From: Edaphobacter paludis
Lineage (GTDB): Bacteria > Acidobacteriota > Terriglobia > Terriglobales > Acidobacteriaceae
Length of the DNA: 64,000 nt
Reading direction: 5' to 3'
NCBI RefSeq assembly: GCF_039993895.1
Contig: NZ_CP121194.1
Coordinates: 682,001 to 746,000, forward strand
In this document: piece by piece, positions 8,219-15,756 of the stretch
Layout of the letters: each line of letters starts with the position of its first letter
Numbering within the stretch: the stretch's first letter is position 1
Made by a program: the position numbers and the translations under genes
Notes under the pieces: model-generated
The model's input: only the letters and a program-made list of their open reading frames with translations
Database searches by the model: none
What the model was told of the DNA's origin: nothing

Positions 8219-8891
8219 TGCACCCGATTTCAACAGGGTCGAAAGGTCAATCTTCAATATCCACGCAGGTTTGGAGAGAACGGTGGATGCGCAACCGCAA
8301 ATACCTTCCGTCTTCGCCTTAATTTCGCCGTTGCGTTGGTCGCCGATCCTTCCTAATCTTGGCAAGCGTTAACGACATCTTCACACGCAATGTGTGGCGA
8401 TCGTTTTAACGAAACGAAATTGCTTTCGCCTGGTTTTCTAACAATTTGAGTTGAGAGAAGGTTTTGACTGCCCCGCAGTCGCGCCTCCCCACGCGCACCA
8501 TCGCTGCCTGCAACGCAGTGAGGTCGACCCAGTTCGTCTGGATTCGACTTCACTGCATCCGCAGCAGACCGATCTCCTGCGCCCGTGGAGTCGCGTGGCA
8601 ACCTGCGCCGCATCGGCCCTCTCTCGCACCCCGCGGTCCGGCACATCGTTTGCCAGACTGGTGGCACTGTTCCTTCGTGGAGCGGACAGGAGAGCTTTGT
8701 CGCTCGTGCCTGTTGCTCTTTTGGAGCAGTCGGCCCCACTACGCTTCGGACCAATGCGCCGGGCGATGCGCCGGACCACGGGGAACGTTTAACACTCCAG
8801 ACCGGAGTGTCTGCAAACCAGCAGGCACCCCGCCTCTGGCCTATCGGCCGCGACCCACCTACCCGTGGCGTCCGGCAGAATGTGAGACCGC
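8219..8891. other. 673-base region without a convincing gene
   Basis: The first 230 bases are moderately AT-rich and contain small inverted repeats, such as CACAC/GTGTG around 8380-8395. The rest is GC-rich. The open frames on both strands give Arg/Ser/Pro-rich shadows without family features. A 7-bp inverted repeat (ACACTCC 8792-8798, GGAGTGT 8804-8810) lies about 80 bases before the receiver gene and could be an operator. The region may be a long leader, a degraded gene or an unrecognised RNA. Confidence 0.5.
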
Positions 8892-9335
8892 ATGCGCCCC
8901 AAGAAGACGATCCTCTGTGTCGACGACAACGAACAAGTACTCGCCGTCCGTACCTTTCTGCTCGAAACCCGTGGCTATCGCGTCATCTCTGTAACCAGCG
9001 CGCAACAGGCGCTCGATATCGTTCACCAGTCGGCTCCCGGCTCACTTGATCTTCTTCTCTGTGATCTTCTTATGCCCCAGATGGACGGCAACGAACTGGT
9101 CCGCCGCGCCAAGCAGCATCACCCCTGCCTGCCTGCCATGATCGTCTCCGGCACCGTCAACGCCTTCGACCGTGCCTGCTCCGCCGACGTCTTCCTGCCC
9201 AAGGGAGCCTGCTCTGCCGCCGAGATGATCGAGCGCATCCGCGTGCTCGTAGCTCGCAAGCGCGGCCCCAAGAAGGCCTACTCTGTAAATCCGCATGCTC
9301 AGCTCTCTGCCTACACCCCGGCCATCGCCAGCTAA
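8892..9335 (+). CDS. Single-domain response regulator receiver
   Basis: A 147-residue CheY-like receiver. The acidic pair D11-D12 (LCVDDNE), the phosphoacceptor D58 in LLLCDLLMPQMDG, the Ser of MIVSG and lysine K104 in VFLPKGA are all present. There is no output domain; a basic tail of about 30 residues follows. It should be phosphorylated by a histidine kinase encoded elsewhere and act by protein-protein contact. It is a single gene with a long upstream gap and its own terminator. The partner kinase is not evident. Confidence 0.9.
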   Translation: MRPKKTILCVDDNEQVLAVRTFLLETRGYRVISVTSAQQALDIVHQSAPGSLDLLLCDLLMPQMDGNELVRRAKQHHPCLPAMIVSGTVNAFDRACSADVFLPKGACSAAEMIERIRVLVARKRGPKKAYSVNPHAQLSAYTPAIAS

Positions 9336-9341
9336 AGTTTG

Positions 9342-9375
9342 GCCGTTAGCTTCACCCGAAAGCTAACGGCTTTTT
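9342..9375 (+). terminator. Intrinsic terminator after receiver gene
   Basis: GCCGTTAGCTT (9342-9352) pairs perfectly with AAGCTAACGGC (9360-9370), and TTTTT follows at 9371-9375. It ends the receiver transcript just before the convergent recG stop. Confidence 0.88.
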
Positions 9376-9377
9376 GC

Positions 9378-11672
9378 TCAGGCTTCCACCAGCCCATATC
9401 GCCGCTGCCACTGCTGCTTCAGCCTCGCCCATACAGCGTCTTTCTCTTCATGCGAAATCGCCGGATCGGGCTGCTCCGCAAACCTCGAAGCCTCCTTCTT
9501 GGCCAGCTCCAGCAAAGCGCGATCGCGTATCAGGTTGGCTACACGAAACTCCGGCAATCCAGCCTGGCGCGTGCCGAAGAACTCTCCCGGCCCGCGCTGC
9601 TGGAGATCGAGCTCAGCCAGCTCAAAACCATTCTGCGTGCGCACCATCGCATCCAGTCTGGCCTCGGCTTGCTCGCTCACCTTTCCGCCGGTCATCAGGA
9701 TGCAGTAGCTCTTCGCCGCTCCGCGACCCACGCGCCCGCGTAACTGATGCATCTGTGCCAAGCCAAATCGCTCCGCATGTTCGATAACCATCACCGAAGC
9801 ATTCGGGACATCTACACCCACTTCAATGACGGTGGTGGCGATCAGCACATCAGTATCGCCCCGTTGAAACCGCCGCATCGCTACCTCTTTGTCGTCAGCA
9901 CTCAAACGCCCATGCAACAGTCCCAGCCGCAGCCCAGCCAATGCGCCTTTGCGTAACTCCTCATACATATCGCTGGCCGCACGAAGCGGCTTCTTAGACT
10001 CAAACAACTTCTCCGTCTTCGCAGCTTTTCCTTTAGAGGTCTTGGCCTTCTTCCCAGCCGCCTTCTCTGATCCCTGTTCTTCCACATCATGCGCAAAATC
10101 CAACTCGGGCTGATCGTCCTTTGCTCCTTCAATCACGGGATAGACGATATAGGCTTGTCGTCCAGCCGCAACCTGCTTCCGTACAAATCCCCAGACATCC
10201 TCTGCCCGTTCCTCCGTCGTCCTCCGCGTAACAATTGGAGTTCGCCCGGGCGGCAGCTCATCGATCACGCTGGCATCCAGATCGCCATACAAAGTCAGCG
10301 CCAGCGTCCGGGGAATCGGAGTGGCCGTCATTACCAGCACGTCCGGGTCGAGCGCAGTGTCCTTCTTCATCAGCCGAAACCGCTGCTGCACGCCGAACCG
10401 GTGCTGCTCGTCCACAATCACAAGGCCCAGATTTTCGAAGTCAACCTTGTCCTCAATCAGCGCATGAGTCCCAATCGCCAGATCGGTCTCTCCGCGAAAT
10501 ATTCTTCCGCGCGCCTCCCGCTTCGTCGCCTCATCGAGCGACCCCGTCAACAGCGTTACGCGATAAGGCTTGCCCGTCCTCGGCGAAAGCACATTCCCCA
10601 GCAGCTTTCGTGCGGACAGATAATGCTGCGTCGCCAGAATCTCCGTCGGAGCCATTAGCGCGGTCTGGTAACCGTTCTCGATCGCCACCAGAGCCGCCTG
10701 CATCGCGACAATCGTCTTGCCCGAACCCACATCGCCCTGCAACAGCCGCCGCATCGGTTGTGGCTTGCGCATGTCGTCGGCAATCTCTCCCAGCACGCGC
10801 TTCTGCGCGGCGGTGGGGTGAAAGGGAAGCACCTGCTTGATCGCTTCGCGGACTTTTACATTCGTCACAAACGCGGTGCCCTCGCGTTCGCGCATTCTGC
10901 GTCGCTTCAGCTCCAGCCCCAGTTCCAGATAAAACAGCTCCTCGAAGATCAACCGCCGATGCCCCGGAGTCGCCGCCGACATCAGCTCCACCATCGGCGT
11001 TCCCGCCTCGGGAAAATGAATCGACCGTAGCGCCTCCATCCTTCCCGGTAGCTTCAGCCGCTTCAGCAGCGCCGCCGGTACAGTCTCCGGAACAGCGCCC
11101 GTCTTCTCTTCCAACTCCTCGAAGATCCCCCAAAGCACTCGCCGCAGCCATCGCGAGGTCAGCTTCGCGCCCCACGCCGTAGTACCGCCGAGAAACTCAT
11201 ACACGGGCACGATTCGTCCCATCTCCAGCCGTACAAACTCAGCCTCAGGCCCATCCTGAGCAGGCAGAATCTCAAACTGAGGCTGGATCATCTTGAATCG
11301 ACCAGCGGTGGACCGCGACGCCTCAACGCGCCCGTATAGCGCCACCATCTGTCCCACGCGAAACTTATCGCGCAAATACTCGCCGTGGAACCACATGCAC
11401 TTCACCGTGCTTAGTCCCTGCCCGACGGTCATCTCAAATAGTGGCATGCTGCGCGTCTTCAGCAGTGCCGTACCGCGCACCTCGCCGATCACACTGGCCA
11501 TCGCCCCGGCCTTCAGTCCGCTGATCGGCAACGGATTCAGCCGGTCTTCATAACGAAAGGGCAGATGATAAAGCAGATCCTCGACGGTCTCCACGCCCCT
11601 CTTGGCCAGGGCTTCGGCGACGCGTTCCCCCACGCGCTTCACATATTTAATTGGAGTCGAGAGTTCCAGCAC
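9378..11672 (-). CDS. recG: ATP-dependent DNA helicase RecG
   Basis: A 764-residue superfamily 2 helicase that remodels stalled replication forks and branched recombination intermediates. An N-terminal wedge/OB domain occupies about residues 55-150. Walker A is GDVGSGKT (313-320), the RecG-type motif II is DEQHRFG (421-427), TATPIPRT is at 449-456, and motifs V and VI lie near 612-650 (HQLRGRVGRG). The C-terminus has QQRGPGEFFGTRQAGLP, typical of RecG. Residues about 518-562 form a lysine/alanine-rich low-complexity insert (KAAGKKAKTSKGKAAKTEK) between helicase motifs, absent from the E. coli protein as I know it. It ends 3 bases from the receiver gene terminator. Confidence 0.97.
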   Translation of the reverse strand: MLELSTPIKYVKRVGERVAEALAKRGVETVEDLLYHLPFRYEDRLNPLPISGLKAGAMASVIGEVRGTALLKTRSMPLFEMTVGQGLSTVKCMWFHGEYLRDKFRVGQMVALYGRVEASRSTAGRFKMIQPQFEILPAQDGPEAEFVRLEMGRIVPVYEFLGGTTAWGAKLTSRWLRRVLWGIFEELEEKTGAVPETVPAALLKRLKLPGRMEALRSIHFPEAGTPMVELMSAATPGHRRLIFEELFYLELGLELKRRRMREREGTAFVTNVKVREAIKQVLPFHPTAAQKRVLGEIADDMRKPQPMRRLLQGDVGSGKTIVAMQAALVAIENGYQTALMAPTEILATQHYLSARKLLGNVLSPRTGKPYRVTLLTGSLDEATKREARGRIFRGETDLAIGTHALIEDKVDFENLGLVIVDEQHRFGVQQRFRLMKKDTALDPDVLVMTATPIPRTLALTLYGDLDASVIDELPPGRTPIVTRRTTEERAEDVWGFVRKQVAAGRQAYIVYPVIEGAKDDQPELDFAHDVEEQGSEKAAGKKAKTSKGKAAKTEKLFESKKPLRAASDMYEELRKGALAGLRLGLLHGRLSADDKEVAMRRFQRGDTDVLIATTVIEVGVDVPNASVMVIEHAERFGLAQMHQLRGRVGRGAAKSYCILMTGGKVSEQAEARLDAMVRTQNGFELAELDLQQRGPGEFFGTRQAGLPEFRVANLIRDRALLELAKKEASRFAEQPDPAISHEEKDAVWARLKQQWQRRYGLVEA

Positions 11673-11741
11673 AGACCGATGCTATCAAGAAGCCAGTGGA
11701 CCATCGGAATCACCCTGCTAAACTTGAACTTAAGAGAACCC

Positions 11742-12659
11742 ATGCACATCGTCGAGCTCCACAAAGTCCGCAAGGTCTACGACACAAAAGTCGCCGTCAA
11801 CGACATCAGCTTCAACATCGAACCCGGCACCATGTTCGGTCTCCTCGGCCCCAATGGCTCCGGAAAAACCTCCACCATCCGCATGATGATCGGCATCACA
11901 GTGCCCGACTCCGGCTCCATCAGTCTCTTCGGACAGCCGTTCACCCGCAAGAATCTCCATCGCGTCGGTTATCTGCCCGAGGAACGTGGCCTCTACAAAA
12001 AGATGAAGGTGATGGACCAGCTCATCTTCCTCGGTCAGCTTCACGGCCTCAGCGCGGCGACTGCCAGCAAGCGAGCGCATGACTGGTGCGAACGCCTCGG
12101 TATCTCCGCATCCATCGGCAAAAAGACCGAAGAGCTCTCCAAGGGAATGCAGCAGAAGATCCAGTTCATCTCGACCTTGCTGCACGAGCCCGAGCTCATC
12201 ATCATGGACGAGCCATTCAGCGGACTCGATCCCGTCAACGCCACGATTTTGCAGGACACCCTCGTCGATCTCCGCAGTCAGGGTCGCACTATTCTCTTCT
12301 CAACCCACCGTATGGACCAGATCGAAAAACTCTGCGACTCCCTCACGCTCATTCACAATGGAAACCTCGTCCTCTCCGGCTCCATGCGCGACATCAAGTC
12401 TCGTTACCCCCGCAACCGCGTCGAGATGCTCTTTGAAGGAGACACCAGTTTCCTTCAGCATCCCTCCATCGAAGAGGCCAGGACCTACAGCGGCCGCGCC
12501 GAGATCAAGCTTCGCACCGTCGATGGTATCCCTCCCGATGCCCAGCCGCTGCTTGCCGATGCCATCCAGCGCGGCACCCGCATCAACCGCTTCGAGGTGA
12601 AGGAACCCACACTCGAAGAGATATTCATAGAGAAAGTTGGAGGCAAGGTCGATGCATAA
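11742..12659 (+). CDS. ABC transporter ATP-binding protein (NatA-like)
   Basis: A 305-residue ABC ATPase. Walker A is GPNGSGKTS (about residues 38-46), the signature is LSKGMQQKI, Walker B is LIIMDEPFSGLDP, and the H-loop is FSTHRMDQ. The C-terminal extension of about 90 residues, with a FEVKEPTLEEIFIEKVGG end, is the DUF4162-like tail typical of NatA/ABC-2 exporters. The start is ATG at 11742. The gene overlaps the following permease gene by 8 bases, so the two form one exporter. The exported substrate (sodium, drug or lipid-like) cannot be inferred. Confidence 0.92.
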   Translation: MHIVELHKVRKVYDTKVAVNDISFNIEPGTMFGLLGPNGSGKTSTIRMMIGITVPDSGSISLFGQPFTRKNLHRVGYLPEERGLYKKMKVMDQLIFLGQLHGLSAATASKRAHDWCERLGISASIGKKTEELSKGMQQKIQFISTLLHEPELIIMDEPFSGLDPVNATILQDTLVDLRSQGRTILFSTHRMDQIEKLCDSLTLIHNGNLVLSGSMRDIKSRYPRNRVEMLFEGDTSFLQHPSIEEARTYSGRAEIKLRTVDGIPPDAQPLLADAIQRGTRINRFEVKEPTLEEIFIEKVGGKVDA

Positions 12660-13890
12660 TGTCTGGCTCATCGCAAAGCGCGAGTACCTCGAGCGCATCC
12701 GCACCAAGGCCTTCCTCTTCTTCACCATCATCTTCCCACTGCTCATGGGCGGCGGAATCATAGTCGACGCCATAACAACTACCCATGCGCGAGCGACCTC
12801 GCACATTGCGGTCGTCTCGCACGATCAGCAGCTTGCGACCGATCTTCAGGCGGAACTTGAGAGCGGCAAAGACAGCACGATGACGGTCGACGTCATCTCC
12901 CCTCCCGGCACGGACACCCGCGCCGTGCTCGACGGCGAACTTGCAGATAAAAACCTCGACGGGTATCTATGGATCACCCCTGCCACTCAGTCGAACGCCC
13001 GCCCGAGCTTCGCCTACACGCCGCGCTCCGCACGCGATGTCTCCACCAGGAACGCCATCAGTTCTGCCCTGCGTGCGGTGCTTCTGCGGGAGCATCTAGC
13101 TCACCAGGGCATGGTCGCCTCTGATGTCAACTCGCTGATGCAGCCGGTTGAGGTCGATTCGACACAGGCCGGCAAGAACGCCGACACCACATCCACGTAC
13201 ATCGCCATCTACGTGCTGTTTTTCCTCATGTACTTCGTCATCATGCTCTATGGCATGAACGTCGCCCGCTCCATCATTGAAGAGAAGACCTCGCGTGTCT
13301 TCGAGGTCCTGCTTGCCACCATCAAACCCGAGGAGATGATGGCCGGCAAGATGATTGGCGTCGGTTCGGTCGGGCTAACTCAGGTCTTCATTTGGCTGAT
13401 TGCCGCAATTCTGTTGACCAGCACCTCGCTGGTCTCGTCGATCGCGGGCGGCAATGTGCACGTCACGCTCAGCGCCATGCAGATCATCTTCTTCGTCGTC
13501 TACTTTGTCCTCGGCTTCATGCTGTATGCCAGCATCGCCGCGGCTCTCGGTGCGATGACGAACTCGGAACAGGAACTGCAGCAGCTCAACATGTTCCTCG
13601 TGATGCCGCTTGCCTGCTGCTTCTTCGCGATGGGCATCATCGTCTCGAACCCCAATTCGGTCCTGTCGACTGTTCTTTCGCTCATCCCCTTCATGACGCC
13701 GCTGATCATGTATCTGCGCATCTCGCTGGCCACGCCGCCAATGTGGCAAATCGCGCTCTCCGTCGCCCTTATGGTGGCCACGATTTACGGAATTCTCTGG
13801 GTAGCGAGCCGCATCTACCGTGTGGGCATCCTCATGTATGGCAAGAAGCCGACGGTCTCGGAGATTCTCCGATGGCTGAAGTACAGCTAG
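12652..13890 (+). CDS. ABC-2 type permease (NatB-like)
   Basis: A 412-residue membrane protein. It has one N-terminal helix (after AKREYLERIRTKAFLFFTIIFP), a large periplasmic region of about 140 residues, then five or six C-terminal helices. IIEEKTSRVFEVLLATIKPEEMMAGKMIG is the core signature of the ABC-2/NatB permease family (20 residues of it suffice: EEKTSRVFEVLLATIKPEEM). The start ATG at 12652 lies inside the ATPase gene; the genes overlap by 8 bases and are likely translationally coupled. Together they form an efflux pump of unknown substrate. Confidence 0.9.
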   Translation: MHNVWLIAKREYLERIRTKAFLFFTIIFPLLMGGGIIVDAITTTHARATSHIAVVSHDQQLATDLQAELESGKDSTMTVDVISPPGTDTRAVLDGELADKNLDGYLWITPATQSNARPSFAYTPRSARDVSTRNAISSALRAVLLREHLAHQGMVASDVNSLMQPVEVDSTQAGKNADTTSTYIAIYVLFFLMYFVIMLYGMNVARSIIEEKTSRVFEVLLATIKPEEMMAGKMIGVGSVGLTQVFIWLIAAILLTSTSLVSSIAGGNVHVTLSAMQIIFFVVYFVLGFMLYASIAAALGAMTNSEQELQQLNMFLVMPLACCFFAMGIIVSNPNSVLSTVLSLIPFMTPLIMYLRISLATPPMWQIALSVALMVATIYGILWVASRIYRVGILMYGKKPTVSEILRWLKYS

Positions 13891-13979
13891 CGACCACAAG
13901 ACTAGCCGCAGCAATCGCTTTTGCTCGTAACCTTTGATCCTGTATGCCGCTCTTGGGGCGGAACAGATAAGATTGCGGC

Positions 13980-15149
13980 ATGAATCTTGCTGCCATTCAG
14001 TCCGCCCTTCGTGACCAGAAATTTGACGGATGGTTGTTCTATGACCACCATTACCGCGACCCGCTGGCGTATCGCATTCTGGGGATGGCCGAGGGGCCGC
14101 TCGTCTCGCGCCGCTGGTTTTATCTGATTCCGGCCGAGGGCGAGCCGAAGAAGCTGGTGCACCGGATCGAGTCAGGAAAACTGGATGCGCTGCCCGGCTC
14201 GAAGGCGGTGTACTCCTCGTGGCAGGAGTTGGACGCCCAGGTAGAGGCGATGTTGGCAGGCCGGACCCGGATTGCCATGCAGTACTCGCCGCGGAACGCC
14301 ATCATGTATATCTCGCTGGTCGATGCCGGAACAATCGAGTTGCTGCGGGGAATGGGCAAGGAGATTGTCAGCTCAGCCGATCTCGTCAGCCAGTTTGAAG
14401 CCGTGCTCTCCGAGCAGCAGATGGCCTCCCATTTTGTGGCGCAACAGAAGATTGACGCCATTCTGGACGCCGGATGGAAGGAGATGGGCAGCCGTGTTCG
14501 GGCCGGGGGGACCGACGAGTTTGCCATGGTGGAGTATTTTTGCGAGGCGATGGGGCGCGAGGGCTTGCTCTGGGACCATGGCCCGAATGTAAGCGTGGGC
14601 GCGAACTCTGCTGATTCGCACTATGAGCCGAGCGCGGCGACTTCCAAACCCATTCGCCGTGGCGATTTTGTTCTGATCGATATCTGGGCGAAGCTGGAGC
14701 GGGCGGGCGCCTGTTTTTATGACATCACCTGGACGGGAGTGGTAGACCGCGAGCCGACGGAGCGCGAGCAGATGATATTCGCGACCGTCCGCGATGCCCG
14801 TGACGCGGCGGTGACGGTAGTGCGCGAGGCGTTCGCGGAAGGCAAGCCAATTGCCGGCTGGGAGGCCGACGACGCCGCGCGTGAGGTGATCCGACAGGCT
14901 GGGTTCGGAGAATGGTTTACCCACCGGACAGGGCACAATATCGGCACCGTTCTCCATGGGAATGGAGCGAATCTCGACAACCTTGAGACGCATGATGAGC
15001 GCCTGATTCTGCCAAATACCTGCTTCTCCGTCGAACCGGGAATTTATTTTCCCGGCGAGTTCGGGGTCCGGAGCGAGATCGACATGATCACCCGGCCAGG
15101 CAAGGCCGAGGTTACTGGCAGGATACAGACCGAATTGGTTCGGGTGTAA
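13980..15149 (+). CDS. M24 family metallopeptidase (Xaa-Pro aminopeptidase-like)
   Basis: A 389-residue cytosolic protein with a creatinase-like N-terminal domain (about 1-160) and a pita-bread M24 domain. The dinuclear metal ligands are visible: D in LIDIWAK, D in YDITWTG, H in THRTGHNIG, E in SVEPGIY and E in VRSEIDM. Such enzymes cleave N-terminal residues before proline or act on prolyl dipeptides. The ATG at 13980 lies 89 bases after the ABC permease gene. Two small membrane-protein genes follow closely. The exact peptide substrate is unknown. Confidence 0.9.
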   Translation: MNLAAIQSALRDQKFDGWLFYDHHYRDPLAYRILGMAEGPLVSRRWFYLIPAEGEPKKLVHRIESGKLDALPGSKAVYSSWQELDAQVEAMLAGRTRIAMQYSPRNAIMYISLVDAGTIELLRGMGKEIVSSADLVSQFEAVLSEQQMASHFVAQQKIDAILDAGWKEMGSRVRAGGTDEFAMVEYFCEAMGREGLLWDHGPNVSVGANSADSHYEPSAATSKPIRRGDFVLIDIWAKLERAGACFYDITWTGVVDREPTEREQMIFATVRDARDAAVTVVREAFAEGKPIAGWEADDAAREVIRQAGFGEWFTHRTGHNIGTVLHGNGANLDNLETHDERLILPNTCFSVEPGIYFPGEFGVRSEIDMITRPGKAEVTGRIQTELVRV

Positions 15150-15154
15150 CTGCT

Positions 15155-15583
15155 ATGATGACAACTGAAATGGCGAACACTGTACAGGTCCCGGCGCGCG
15201 CCGCTGGTAGGTCTTCTTCGATGGCGCTTCTGGTGCTGATTGCCGGATGGCTGGTTCCGGGCGCAGGACACTTTTTGCTGGGCAAATGGGTGCGCGGACT
15301 GCTGCTGTTTGCGACGCTGGTGCTGATGTTCAGCATTGGGATTGCGCTGCATGGCAAGATCTACTCGCCGAATACGGGCGATCTGCTGGATATTCTCAAC
15401 TTTGCGGGTGACCTGGGAACTGGCGTGCTGTACGGCGTGGCCAGAATCTTCGATCTGGGCGCGACGGCGGTGGTAACGGTCTCGGCTGACTACGGGACCA
15501 AGTTCGTTGTTGTGGCTGGGTTGTTGAATGTGATTGCGGCAGTCGACGCGCATTCGCTGGCGACCGGAAGGAAGGCCTCTTGA
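15155..15583 (+). CDS. Small membrane protein, DUF6677-like
   Basis: A 142-residue membrane protein. After a short cytosolic N-terminus, the stretch LIAGWLVPGAGHFLLGKWVR is followed by a helix (GLLLFATLVLMFSIGIAL) and, at the C-terminus, another (FVVVAGLLNVIAAVDAHSLATG). This resembles the DUF6677/TM2-like proteins that are frequent in Acidobacteria; the family call is from memory. It starts 5 bases after the M24 peptidase stop, and its TGA overlaps the TTG start of the next small gene. Its function is unknown. Confidence 0.7.
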   Translation: MMTTEMANTVQVPARAAGRSSSMALLVLIAGWLVPGAGHFLLGKWVRGLLLFATLVLMFSIGIALHGKIYSPNTGDLLDILNFAGDLGTGVLYGVARIFDLGATAVVTVSADYGTKFVVVAGLLNVIAAVDAHSLATGRKAS

Positions 15584-15756
15584 CGATTACGCATTTTGAC
15601 GCGGTACTCTTGTTCTCTCTGTTCACTTCGATTGTGTTCGGCATCACCCAACGGGCCGAGCCGCGAATGATGATCCGTTTCGGCGCATTCTGCTTCGGTC
15701 TGTTTGTGCTGGGAACGGTGGCGGCAAGCTGGCTGATGTGGCTGATTAAGCATTAG
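15580..15756 (+). CDS. 58-residue two-helix membrane protein
   Basis: A short frame starting at TTG (15580) overlaps the preceding stop as TTGA and ends at TAG 15754-15756. The product has two hydrophobic segments (AVLLFSLFTSIVFGI and FGAFCFGLFVLGTVAASWLM) joined by a short loop TQRAEPRMM. The overlap, the two clean helices and the continuous layout with its neighbour argue for a real gene translationally coupled to the DUF6677-like protein. Its 3' end overlaps the convergent EAL-PAS gene by 11 bases. Its function is unknown. Confidence 0.7.
   Translation: MTITHFDAVLLFSLFTSIVFGITQRAEPRMMIRFGAFCFGLFVLGTVAASWLMWLIKH

Noticed and set aside
8353-9049. Several frames of 110-176 codons in the gap before the receiver gene
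   Set aside because: All are rich in Arg, Ser and Pro with no motif, and they contradict each other in frame; none has a ribosome site.
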